Virus record (IMG/VR): IMGVR_UViG_3300020442_002376
Location: 1-31,946 of that record
Direction: 5' to 3' (one strand)
DNA length: 31,946 bases
Source: a virus
The translations under genes and the position numbers were made by a program. The notes below the pieces were generated by a model. It saw nothing but the letters and a program-made list of their open reading frames with translations, ran no database searches and had not been told where the DNA came from. Below are positions 1-7,111 of this stretch, in pieces (positions within the stretch are counted from its first letter, which is position 1; each line of letters opens with the position of its first letter).

Positions 1-675
1 ATCAACTTTTTCAGTTAACTCTTCTTTTGCTTTTGCACTTTCTTGCTCTAATTTGTTGTTGTAATCTGCTTCCATTGTTTCAGCAATCTCTTTAACTTTA
101 GAGTTTACTGCTGATTCAAATACGGTTGCAGCTTTTGTTTTAAATTCTTCGGATAAATCATCTGAACCGGCTGTTAATGCGTCCATATGCTCATCAACTT
201 CTTCTTTTTTCATCTTGTAAGATTTTGAAGCAGTTGTCATTCCGTAACCCTCTTCTTTTTCGTCTTTCTTTTCGTCAGACTTAACTTCTTCGGATTTTTC
301 GGATTTCTCTTCTTTGTCTTCTTTCTTAGCTTGATGTTTTTTCAAAGCGTCAAGAGCAGCTTTTGGCATTTCGCCTTCTTTGATTTCTTCCGAACCTTCT
401 TCAGTTTCTTCGGACTCTTTTAGCTTCGGCATTGGGTCAGCAGCGCCTTGGCTTTTTTGTTGAGCGTCACCAGAAACTTGTTTAACTTTTTTAGTTGCGT
501 CTGGATTAGAATCTGTTGGTTTAACCACAGCTGCACCTAAATCCTCTGCATTATTCATACTTGCAATGTGAGAAGGTTCAGCCGCTACAGCGTTCTTCTT
601 TGGAGCGTCTGCTTGTGGGTTAGCACTAGCTTCTGCCACGGTTTCCAGAGCCTCTACTTTATCTGTCTCGGCCAT
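1..675 (-). CDS. 22: Prohead core scaffolding protein gp22, 3' end cut by window
   Basis: The ATG lies at 673-675 and the frame stays open to base 1, giving the first 225 residues of a longer protein. An AAGGAGA ribosome binding site stands just upstream. The N-terminal part is Ala/Pro/Asn-rich. A strongly charged Lys/Glu segment follows at about residues 85-145, and the visible end is predicted helical (for example KVKEIAETMEADYNNKLEQE). T4 gp22 is the main internal scaffold of the prohead; it is helical and charged, and gp21 protease degrades it during maturation. The call rests on this composition and on its place directly after the gp21 gene, as in T4. The major capsid gene would be expected just beyond the window. 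Sequence similarity to T4 gp22 itself is weak by eye. Confidence 0.75.
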   Translation of the reverse strand, partial: MAETDKVEALETVAEASANPQADAPKKNAVAAEPSHIASMNNAEDLGAAVVKPTDSNPDATKKVKQVSGDAQQKSQGAADPMPKLKESEETEEGSEEIKEGEMPKAALDALKKHQAKKEDKEEKSEKSEEVKSDEKKDEKEEGYGMTTASKSYKMKKEEVDEHMDALTAGSDDLSEEFKTKAATVFESAVNSKVKEIAETMEADYNNKLEQESAKAKEELTEKVD

Positions 676-729
676 TTTAGAAATCTCCTTATTCTTTAAA
701 ATAAACGTTTATTTTATTTCTCTGTAAGA

Positions 730-737
730 TATTTATA
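730..737 (-). promoter_or_regulatory. T4-type late promoter for gp22
   Basis: Exact TATAAATA on the minus strand in the gap between the gp21 stop and the gp22 start, about 55 bases before the gp22 ATG. T4-like phages use this octamer as the -10 element read by the gp55 sigma factor with the gp33/gp45 coactivators. Confidence 0.8.
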
Positions 738-740
738 ATA

Positions 741-1385
741 TTAGAGCTTTTTAAGAAAGTTTTTAAACACTTCCGCCTTAGCCTCAGCTAATCTTATTGC
801 TTTTGCTTTCTCTATATAACTCTTATATTCTTCAATATCCTTTGCCTTAATCTGACCATTGTCCCATATCCACTCTTTGTTTTCCATAATGCCCTCTACG
901 AAAGCGTCTGGAGCGCTTGGGTCTGCAACAATGTCAGCCGCCGTTGCTAAATAGAAGTCTTTACCTACATAGTTAGCACCGCCTTTTGTAACCAAGGAAC
1001 CCATACCTCTTGAAGATACGCCTAATTGAGCGCCTTCATCAATAAGACCTTTTACAATCTTACCGTAAGGTGTGTTCATAATCTTGGCTTCACCCATAAA
1101 ATTTTTACCATCTGGCGTTAGAGAAGTTATCATATGTGATACTCTCTCTAAATTTACCGTAGGACCATCTGGATGGCCTAGTTCACCGAATGCTCTATTT
1201 TTTTGGATAAATTCTCTGTTATATCTGTTTACTTCTTTTGATAGAATATCGTTCTCGTAAATTCTGCCATTTCTATTCTTAATGTCAGATTGTAAAAAGA
1301 CACCACGGATTTTGTAATCTTTTTTACCGTTCTTTTCTTCTACAATATATTCTGCCGAAGCAACTTCTTCTGATATTAGTTTCAT
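741..1385 (-). CDS. 21: Prohead core protease gp21
   Basis: A 214-aa protein, almost the same length as T4 gp21 (212 aa). It is the serine protease that cleaves scaffold, portal-associated and capsid proteins inside the prohead before DNA packaging. Visible family signatures are the His-containing block FGELGHPDGPTVNLERVSHM (His71) and the Ser block LGVSSRGMGSL (Ser124/Ser125). Asp151, in the segment AADIVADPSAPDAFVEG, is a plausible third catalytic residue. These are typical of the phage prohead proteases related to herpesvirus assemblin. The N-terminus carries a charged stretch consistent with a removable propeptide. The gene has its own late promoter and is followed by gp22, the standard T4 order. 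Confidence 0.95.
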   Translation of the reverse strand: MKLISEEVASAEYIVEEKNGKKDYKIRGVFLQSDIKNRNGRIYENDILSKEVNRYNREFIQKNRAFGELGHPDGPTVNLERVSHMITSLTPDGKNFMGEAKIMNTPYGKIVKGLIDEGAQLGVSSRGMGSLVTKGGANYVGKDFYLATAADIVADPSAPDAFVEGIMENKEWIWDNGQIKAKDIEEYKSYIEKAKAIRLAEAKAEVFKNFLKKL

Positions 1386-1406
1386 CTAATCTCTCTCTTT
1401 GTCTTA

Positions 1407-1414
1407 TATTTATA
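1407..1414 (-). promoter_or_regulatory. T4-type late promoter for gp21
   Basis: Exact TATAAATA on the minus strand, 22 bases before the gp21 ATG, in the short gap after the upstream 130-aa gene. Confidence 0.85.
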
Positions 1415-1422
1415 AGGGATTA

Positions 1423-1815
1423 CTACCTAAACTCAACAATTATCGTATAATTGTCGCCTAAAGCAAAGTTTTTAGTAGATAATAGTACATCACCAGTAGG
1501 TGTTGTAGCATTATTTGTAATTTCATTGCCGGCTGTTCTTAAATCCCAATAACCATTTCCACTTAAAATAGCTGCTGTTGAATTTGTTTCTCCGTCCCAC
1601 ACCAATTCAACTGCCGATTTAGTATCAGATACGTTAACTGAATACCAGATTTTGGCAATCTTTCTATTACCATCTTCCGTCATAAAAGTTAACTCTGAAG
1701 CGTCTATCTTTTTAACTAAACTTTCGCCTGTGCCATCTGAAAAGTTTGTTAACTTCGCAACGTATTTTACACCTTGCGTATCAGCTATAGTTTGTGTTGT
1801 TACCGTATCTGCCAT
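1423..1815 (-). CDS. Hypothetical virion protein, beta-sandwich-like, paralogue of the gene upstream
   Basis: 130 aa with no recognised family name. The sequence alternates hydrophobic and polar residues and is Thr/Asn/Gly-rich, suggesting an all-beta protein. The central part (RKIAKIWYSVNVSDTKSAVE, then a segment ending SGNGYWDL) can be laid over the same region of the upstream 129-aa protein (PKISIANVYYEIFGTGSVKL, then SGRGNYGI). The two therefore look like a tandem duplication that diverged. The spacing to the upstream gene is 3 bases, so they are probably cotranscribed. The position between portal and protease genes suggests a capsid or prohead role such as decoration, but that is inference. 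Confidence 0.7.
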   Translation of the reverse strand: MADTVTTQTIADTQGVKYVAKLTNFSDGTGESLVKKIDASELTFMTEDGNRKIAKIWYSVNVSDTKSAVELVWDGETNSTAAILSGNGYWDLRTAGNEITNNATTPTGDVLLSTKNFALGDNYTIIVEFR

Positions 1816-1818
1816 TTG

Positions 1819-2208
1819 TTATACCTCAAATCCTGATTCTTTATGACACTCTAAACTAATGTTAAATTTAGGTACCGTTGAATCTGCTTTTAATTCTACG
1901 TTTTGTTCAGCCTCATCTACCAACTTATTTTCTGTTGGTTTAATTCCATAATTACCTCTACCACTAATAGTTAACTCTTTACCACCAAGTGATAGTTTTA
2001 CACTACCTGTTCCAAATATTTCATAATAAACATTTGCAATACTAATTTTTGGTTGACTAGTTGCGTTCTTTAATTTTGCAACATCAACAATTGTACCACC
2101 GTCAGATTGAATACCTTTTACATTTGTTATAACTTTAAAGTTATCATCTGTCTTATGTGCAATTGATTTAGACTCTTTGTCTAAATTATCAAACCAAAAT
2201 ATTGTCAT
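1819..2208 (-). CDS. Hypothetical virion protein, beta-sandwich-like, paralogue of the gene downstream
   Basis: 129 aa, not recognised by name. It starts with an aromatic N-terminus (MTIFWFDNLDKES), followed by beta-type sequence. Its segment around residues 52-85 aligns by eye with the 130-aa protein encoded just downstream. Its ATG shares one base with the stop of the 79-aa gene before it (TAATG), the usual sign of translational coupling. It lies in the portal-to-protease interval, where T4 keeps its prohead core genes, but the composition is not that of a T4 core protein. A structural role in the head is the most economical guess. Confidence 0.7.
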   Translation of the reverse strand: MTIFWFDNLDKESKSIAHKTDDNFKVITNVKGIQSDGGTIVDVAKLKNATSQPKISIANVYYEIFGTGSVKLSLGGKELTISGRGNYGIKPTENKLVDEAEQNVELKADSTVPKFNISLECHKESGFEV

Positions 2209-2447
2209 TAAACTTGTCCGTCATAGTAAGTTTTTGATAACTCACCACGTTCAACCGTTTCACCAGTCATTCTTGTTTTAATATAAACTTTTGTAACCTT
2301 ACCTGTTCCAGGCGCTGTGTATGTTCTAACACCACCTGAAATAGTTGAGTTTGCACCATCGGCTGAATCAGGATAAGTGTCGCTAACCGTAGCAGCATTG
2401 TCATACTGCCATAAATTGTTTGAACCTGGTACCGTAACCCACGCCAT
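2208..2447 (-). CDS. Conserved hypothetical small protein
   Basis: 79 aa beginning MAWVTVPGSNNLWQYDNAAT. It contains many Gly, Thr and Ser residues in short beta-type stretches, and ends with a segment rich in Arg/Lys and Tyr (VKIYIKTR-like, then GELSKTYYDGQV). Proteins with this type of N-terminus are familiar from marine T4-like phages, but no function is known to me. The stop overlaps the start of the next gene by one base, and the gene lies 1 base after the 86-aa gene, so it belongs to the gp20-gp21 operon. A small virion component is possible. Confidence 0.65.
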   Translation of the reverse strand: MAWVTVPGSNNLWQYDNAATVSDTYPDSADGANSTISGGVRTYTAPGTGKVTKVYIKTRMTGETVERGELSKTYYDGQV

Positions 2448-2448
2448 T

Positions 2449-2709
2449 TTATGCTCCTGTTTCCTTTTCTATGTAATCATAAATTACATCTGTCTCAATA
2501 TTGTGTTTCATAGAAACTTTATCTATTGTTGTTTCTATTTCTTTTACAACATCATTACATTCATAATCTAAATTATCATAAAAATCGGCCACCACATCTT
2601 TATGACGAGGTGATAAATTTTTAAAAGTCGGTGTATCTACCGGCTCTTTACTGATTAACTGGCTGACTCTCTGCACTTGGAACCTCGGCTTCAGGTGTAG
2701 GTTGTTCAT
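2449..2709 (-). CDS. Hypothetical protein in prohead core position
   Basis: Up to 86 aa with mixed charge and mostly helical sequence (for example residues 40-80, rich in Asp, Glu, Val and Ile). Not recognised. The ATG at 2709 gives a long overlap of 62 bases with the upstream 107-aa gene. A GTG at 2674-2676 has a GAGG motif six bases upstream and would shorten the overlap to 29 bases, giving 75 aa, so the real start is uncertain. The neighbours suggest a role in the prohead core or portal region, but nothing in the sequence proves this. Confidence 0.6.
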   Translation of the reverse strand: MNNLHLKPRFQVQRVSQLISKEPVDTPTFKNLSPRHKDVVADFYDNLDYECNDVVKEIETTIDKVSMKHNIETDVIYDYIEKETGA

Positions 2710-2971
2710 TACCGTTATCTGTAAATTCTATCTCTTGACCTTTTGTGTCCATAACTTGGTCTGTTTTAGGACTAGGGTCAATAACTGCCGGTTTAGGGTC
2801 GCTATGAGCTTCTGGCTCTGTACCTGCGAATATTCTACCAGCAATATCTTGTCTAGCAGCGTCAAGTGAAGTTGCTACTTTGTCTCTTAATGCGTCTTTA
2901 AATGCCTCACCAGCACCTGCATTATCACCTGTCGCTAACTTGTCTATAAAGTTTTGTATTTTCTCTGACAT
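2648..2971 (-). CDS. Prohead core protein, gp68/gp67-like
   Basis: 107 aa. The N-terminal half is helical (MSEKIQNFIDKLATGDNAGA, then FKDALRDKVATSLDAARQDI) and the C-terminal half is acidic, Pro-rich and low in complexity. This two-part layout, and the position directly after the portal gene, match the small prohead core proteins of T4-like phages (gp67, gp68), which support scaffold assembly and are processed by gp21. An AGGAGA ribosome binding site precedes the ATG. I favour gp68-like because of the N-terminal helix pattern, but the assignment to gp67 or gp68 is not secure. Confidence 0.6.
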   Translation of the reverse strand: MSEKIQNFIDKLATGDNAGAGEAFKDALRDKVATSLDAARQDIAGRIFAGTEPEAHSDPKPAVIDPSPKTDQVMDTKGQEIEFTDNGNEQPTPEAEVPSAESQPVNQ

Positions 2972-2981
2972 AATTTATCTC

Positions 2982-4496
2982 CTATTTGATTTCTCTAGTA
3001 TATTCGCCTGCGTCTGGCATAGCAATAATACCGTCATCAATTTCTTTCTTAATTTGTTTATCTATTTCAGCAATTTCTCTATCTGTTTGTCTTAATACAT
3101 TCTTTCTAACAAACTCAACAGAGAAATACTTACCAACATAATCTCTCATTGAATCAGCCAGTCTCAATCTTTCCATTAACATTTCTGACTCTTTCAATTC
3201 TGCAAAATGTCCATCTTGTAAGAAATTATATTGTATGTTGTCTCTCAACATAGACCATTCTTGCTCTGCAATTACACCTTTTAAGACTAATTGAGTTTTT
3301 AACAAATCATTAAAGAGTTCAGTAAATTTCTTTCTTAATCTTTGTACAAATTTTGTAAACTTCAATTCGTCTCTTGTAATTTCAGTTGAACGGCCTAAAT
3401 TAAATCCTTGCGAGCCTTCTAATCTACTCACAGGAACGTTTAAAGAACGATATAGTTTCGCTCTAAAATACTCAATGTCAGCAATCTCACCTAAATTCTG
3501 ACCACCTGGTAAAGTATCAATTTGTGTACCTCTACCACCTTCTCTACTTGGTAACCAGAAATCTTCCAACATAGACATATAGTTTCTATCGTCTCTGATT
3601 TCACCTGTACTTGCGTCATAAACAAGTTTGTTTCTATATCTTGCCATAACGTCTCGTAGATATTGTTCAGCTTTTGCTTTAGGTAAATTACCTACATCAA
3701 TCTTAAAAATTCTTCTTTCAGGTGCTCTAGCAATTCTGTAAATAACTGAAGCGTCTTCTATCATACGCAACTGATTTACAGGCTTAATTGCTTTGTGTAA
3801 ATATGATAAAACAATATTCTTGTTTTGGTCAATTATACCAGACGGACAAAATGCGATTGTGTCTGAAGCAATCTTAATACCACCTGAAGTAGTGTTTGAA
3901 ACGCCTTTTTCGTTGTAGATGTAGTATTCTTCAAACTCATCAACAACCGTCAATCCATAAGGTGTAGGACCGTCTGGACGCTTCTTCCTAATCTCTCTTA
4001 TCTTTTTGATTTTTCGTGGGTCAATGTATCTTAACTCTGTAATACCTTTGATTGGCGACTCTCTATCAATAACTTTATGATAGTAAATTCTACCATCAAC
4101 GTACCATCTTCTAAAGATGTCGTGACCTCTAGTACCAAAGTTCATTAACCTTAATACTTCTCTGAATTCTGTATCAATTTTTTTCTTGATTTCTACACCG
4201 TACTCAACACCACTTAAATCCAGCTTTACTGCGTCTTTTAATTCATTGGCAACGATAGCCTCATTGATAATATCTTCAACTGCCATATCACACTCGGGGT
4301 GTAGGGCAATCTCTCTATATCTTCTAATAAGTTCCTGCTCGTTCTTAGCAGTACCCTCCATATCAAGGTACTGACCAAAATAACCACCAGCGGCGACGGT
4401 TTGTGTTCCGTCATCCGCTTGTGGTGTAGTAAAGCTTTGTTTTGGATCCTGCGGCTTTTTCTTCCGTGTGATAGAAAATCCAAATAAATCTGCCAT
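2982..4496 (-). CDS. 20: Portal vertex protein gp20
   Basis: 504 aa, close to T4 gp20 (524 aa). The protein forms the dodecameric portal through which DNA enters the head and on which the prohead starts. Recognisable T4-like portal sequence includes IALHPECDMAVEDIINEAIV (about residues 64-83), ITELRYIDPRKIKKIREIRK (about 152-171) and SRLEGSQGFNLGRSTEITRD (about 357-376). It starts MADLFGFSITRKKK, a common portal N-terminus in this group. It has a late promoter variant 28 bases upstream and is followed after 10 bases by the prohead core gene. Full length with no interruption. Confidence 0.96.
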   Translation of the reverse strand: MADLFGFSITRKKKPQDPKQSFTTPQADDGTQTVAAGGYFGQYLDMEGTAKNEQELIRRYREIALHPECDMAVEDIINEAIVANELKDAVKLDLSGVEYGVEIKKKIDTEFREVLRLMNFGTRGHDIFRRWYVDGRIYYHKVIDRESPIKGITELRYIDPRKIKKIREIRKKRPDGPTPYGLTVVDEFEEYYIYNEKGVSNTTSGGIKIASDTIAFCPSGIIDQNKNIVLSYLHKAIKPVNQLRMIEDASVIYRIARAPERRIFKIDVGNLPKAKAEQYLRDVMARYRNKLVYDASTGEIRDDRNYMSMLEDFWLPSREGGRGTQIDTLPGGQNLGEIADIEYFRAKLYRSLNVPVSRLEGSQGFNLGRSTEITRDELKFTKFVQRLRKKFTELFNDLLKTQLVLKGVIAEQEWSMLRDNIQYNFLQDGHFAELKESEMLMERLRLADSMRDYVGKYFSVEFVRKNVLRQTDREIAEIDKQIKKEIDDGIIAMPDAGEYTREIK

Positions 4497-4523
4497 AATA
4501 ATAATCCTTTGTTTACTACCTAC

Positions 4524-4531
4524 TATTTATG
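4524..4531 (-). promoter_or_regulatory. Late promoter variant for gp20
   Basis: CATAAATA on the minus strand, one mismatch to TATAAATA, placed between the gp19 stop and the gp20 ATG at a distance typical of the exact copies in this window. Confidence 0.6.
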
Positions 4532-4533
4532 TA

Positions 4534-5061
4534 TTAGGTAGTAGTGTTTGTTTCAAAGTATTGATACGAGAAGGTAACAGCAAATTCTTCAATCGCTGTA
4601 GCTTCGTCATACGTCAATTCAATCGGAGCAATCGTTGTAGGAAATACACCTCTTAAAGTGTATGACTTAATCGGAGCACCGTTTCTATCCAATTGGTCAA
4701 CAAATGCGTCAACTTGATAATCTGCTGGATTAGTCAAGCCTTCGTTATCTGTCATATTATTGATACCGTTAGACCATCTTTCAAATGCGTTTCTTAATTT
4801 GAAATCTGTATCGTTATATACGGTAACATTCCAATCTTCAATTGTTCTATCACCAGCAATTTTAATAGCTCTGCCTCTAAAAGGTACGTTGAACGCCGGA
4901 ACGGTCATACCTGGAAGAGCAGTTGCTCTACATAAAAATGCTAGGTCTTCTATCTCTCCACCAACTTGAGCATAACCAGGAAAAGGCATTGTTACCTTAA
5001 ACTGATTGGCTCTTGCGCCACCGCCTGCAAGTTTAGCTTTGAAATCGTTAATGTTTGCCAT
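4534..5061 (-). CDS. 19: Tail tube protein gp19
   Basis: 175 aa (T4 gp19 is 163 aa). It forms the inner tube of the contractile tail, stacked as hexameric rings. Family features are the start NDFKAKLAGGGARANQFKVT, the block LCRATALPGMTVPAFNVPFR (about residues 44-63) and the following WNVTVYNDTDFKLRNAFERW (about 77-96). These are typical of T4-like tube proteins. It follows gp18 after 14 bases, and both are expected in large and similar copy number from the promoter before gp18. Confidence 0.95.
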   Translation of the reverse strand: MANINDFKAKLAGGGARANQFKVTMPFPGYAQVGGEIEDLAFLCRATALPGMTVPAFNVPFRGRAIKIAGDRTIEDWNVTVYNDTDFKLRNAFERWSNGINNMTDNEGLTNPADYQVDAFVDQLDRNGAPIKSYTLRGVFPTTIAPIELTYDEATAIEEFAVTFSYQYFETNTTT

Positions 5062-5075
5062 TTTCTATTCCTCCC

Positions 5076-6995
5076 TTAACCTGCAACTTCGTCAAATGAG
5101 ACGCCAGTTCGTGTTGCGATAAATTGTAATGTGATAAAGTTGATACTTCTTGCTGGTTTAATAAAAATCTCAGCAATAAATTCGTTTCTATCAATTACTT
5201 CGCCTGTGTTATTAGTTTCATCACAAACTACTAAAAAGTCTGTGATACCTCTTCTACCTTGTACTTCTCTTAAAAAAGGTTCTACAATGTTTCTAAAGTT
5301 CGCTCTTGTAAATTCATCATTGAATTCAAACAATTGGAATTTAGAAGCAGTTGCTATCGCCTTTTCTAAAGTGATGAACAATCTTCTTACGTTGATTCTA
5401 TCAAAAGCACTAGGAGCAGATAATCCAGTTTTGTCTCCGAAAAGAACCGTACCTTGACCTGGGAATGTTGCCACAGGATTTACTCTTGCTCTGTACAATT
5501 CGTCTCTTTGAGCTTTAGTTGGATTAAATGCAAGTTTAACAGCACCTCTAACTATACCTCTATTGAAGCCTGCTGGTGAATACCAAGCGTCTGCAATAAG
5601 GTCAGTTCTTGCTGAAAGACCTGCTATGTCTCCGTTTAATGGTACAAAACGATATACGTCATTGTATCTGTCGTATGTATATTTGTAACCACTATCAAAC
5701 ACAATGTAAGATGATGAATTGATTTGATTGAAGAAATCAATTACATTGCTCTTTTGTGTGTTAGCGTTAGCAACACCCACAACATCACTTCTTTCAGGAC
5801 TTGCAAATACAACAGCGTCTTTTCTGTTCTCTGCAATTGTGATTAAGTTATCAATGTGTGTTTTGTCGCCAGCACCTGCTATGATAAGACCAACATCAAC
5901 CGTTTCGCCATCAGCAAATTTTTCATATGCTGTTTTCTTTTGGCCAGTTGTTGCTGTAGTTCCGTCAGAACCGGATTGAAGTGATACACTAGAAACAGAG
6001 GTTACGTCTGTAAACGTTGTTCCTGCTACTGCACTACCCCAGTTGGATCCTGATGGATTGTGGTCCATCCAGTAGATGTAGTTAGATGATTTATAAATTA
6101 CGTCAATATAGTAGTTTACAGAACCTTGAGTTGTTTTAGCGTCTGAAGCTTTTGAAACTGCTTCAAATTTTTCTAAAATCTCGCCTTTAGTTCCTGTAAT
6201 ATCTCCGTCTTCATCAATTACTACTATATGCATTTCGTCATTTACGCCACCTCTTGCTGTCGCATAAGGTGATGTTCCTGGCGCTTTGTCAAATAGTTCG
6301 TAATATTTCCATCTTCTTCTTACTTGAGCGCCATTAGTAGGTGCTTCGTGTAAACCAGAAGAGTCGGAAGTTCCGAAGTAAGCAGGTTCTTCTTTTCTAA
6401 CAATTGATAAATCATTAGTTGCTTTACCTACTACTCTATATTCATACTCACCACCAAAATTTACTATATCGCCGATTTCTATTCCGTTGCCTGAAGAAAC
6501 GGTAACAACCGTATCACCAACAGCCATAGCGGCGTCAGCGACGGTAGTTTTGTTAGTTTCTTCGTAAGCAGTAGCAGAAGCACATTGAGAAATCTGTAAA
6601 GAGTTTCCGAAAGCGCCAGCTGTTCTAGCTGCCCACATACCAACAGAAGCAGAACCGTCAGCATAGTTATCTGTGTAGTCAGTAGTATTCTTAATTACAA
6701 ACGCTGAACCTGATTCGGTTGCGTTTGATACAGATGAATTCTGTACACGTACAATCCTTAAAGCATTAGAATATTGTAAAAAGTTGGCTGCGCTGAAAAA
6801 ATCTTCAAAGTTTGAAGAATCAGGTTTACCGAACGTTGATACAAGTTCTTGCTCACTAGAAATACTTACCACTTCATCTAAAGGACCTTGCTTGAAAGTT
6901 CCAGCAAAGGCACCTATTGATGTAGATACAGCAGGTATAATTCTTGTTAAGTCTTTTTCCTGTACGAGAACACCTGGTGATACTTGAAATGCCAT
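5076..6995 (-). CDS. 18: Tail sheath protein gp18
   Basis: 639 aa (T4 gp18 is 659 aa). It is the contractile sheath subunit surrounding the gp19 tube. The N-terminus (MAFQVSPGVLVQEKDLTRII, then FAGTFKQGPLDEVVSISSEQ) and the C-terminal domain (RRLFITLEKAIATASKFQLF, FNDEFTRANFRNIVEPFLRE, IFIKPARSINFITLQFIATR) are classical sheath signatures. The variable middle part (about residues 100-400) carries surface-exposed insertions as in other members. A strong GAAGGAGA ribosome binding site (7003-7010) precedes the ATG, fitting a highly expressed protein. Confidence 0.97.
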   Translation of the reverse strand: MAFQVSPGVLVQEKDLTRIIPAVSTSIGAFAGTFKQGPLDEVVSISSEQELVSTFGKPDSSNFEDFFSAANFLQYSNALRIVRVQNSSVSNATESGSAFVIKNTTDYTDNYADGSASVGMWAARTAGAFGNSLQISQCASATAYEETNKTTVADAAMAVGDTVVTVSSGNGIEIGDIVNFGGEYEYRVVGKATNDLSIVRKEEPAYFGTSDSSGLHEAPTNGAQVRRRWKYYELFDKAPGTSPYATARGGVNDEMHIVVIDEDGDITGTKGEILEKFEAVSKASDAKTTQGSVNYYIDVIYKSSNYIYWMDHNPSGSNWGSAVAGTTFTDVTSVSSVSLQSGSDGTTATTGQKKTAYEKFADGETVDVGLIIAGAGDKTHIDNLITIAENRKDAVVFASPERSDVVGVANANTQKSNVIDFFNQINSSSYIVFDSGYKYTYDRYNDVYRFVPLNGDIAGLSARTDLIADAWYSPAGFNRGIVRGAVKLAFNPTKAQRDELYRARVNPVATFPGQGTVLFGDKTGLSAPSAFDRINVRRLFITLEKAIATASKFQLFEFNDEFTRANFRNIVEPFLREVQGRRGITDFLVVCDETNNTGEVIDRNEFIAEIFIKPARSINFITLQFIATRTGVSFDEVAG

Positions 6996-7092
6996 TAGGG
7001 TTTCTCCTTCTTAATTTGCAAATTATTTTTATTCATTTACTTCAAAACTCGTATTATTCATACGCCCATAGTCAAAAGTCATACTCTACTGA

Positions 7093-7100
7093 TATTTATA
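7093..7100 (-). promoter_or_regulatory. Late promoter for gp18-gp19
   Basis: Exact TATAAATA on the minus strand inside the 116-base gap between gp17 and gp18. It is about 98 bases before the gp18 ATG, giving a longer leader than other units here. A strong ribosome binding site follows at 7003-7010. Confidence 0.8.
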
Positions 7101-7111
7101 ATACCCAGCAA

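Noticed and set aside
5131-5457. 108-codon plus-strand open frame opposite gp18
   Set aside because: It is antisense to the well-conserved C-terminal part of the sheath gene and has no ribosome binding site or late promoter.
7000-7111. Possible terminator in the gap after gp17
   Set aside because: No convincing stem-loop followed by a T-run on the minus strand is visible; the gap is explained by the gp18 late promoter and leader.
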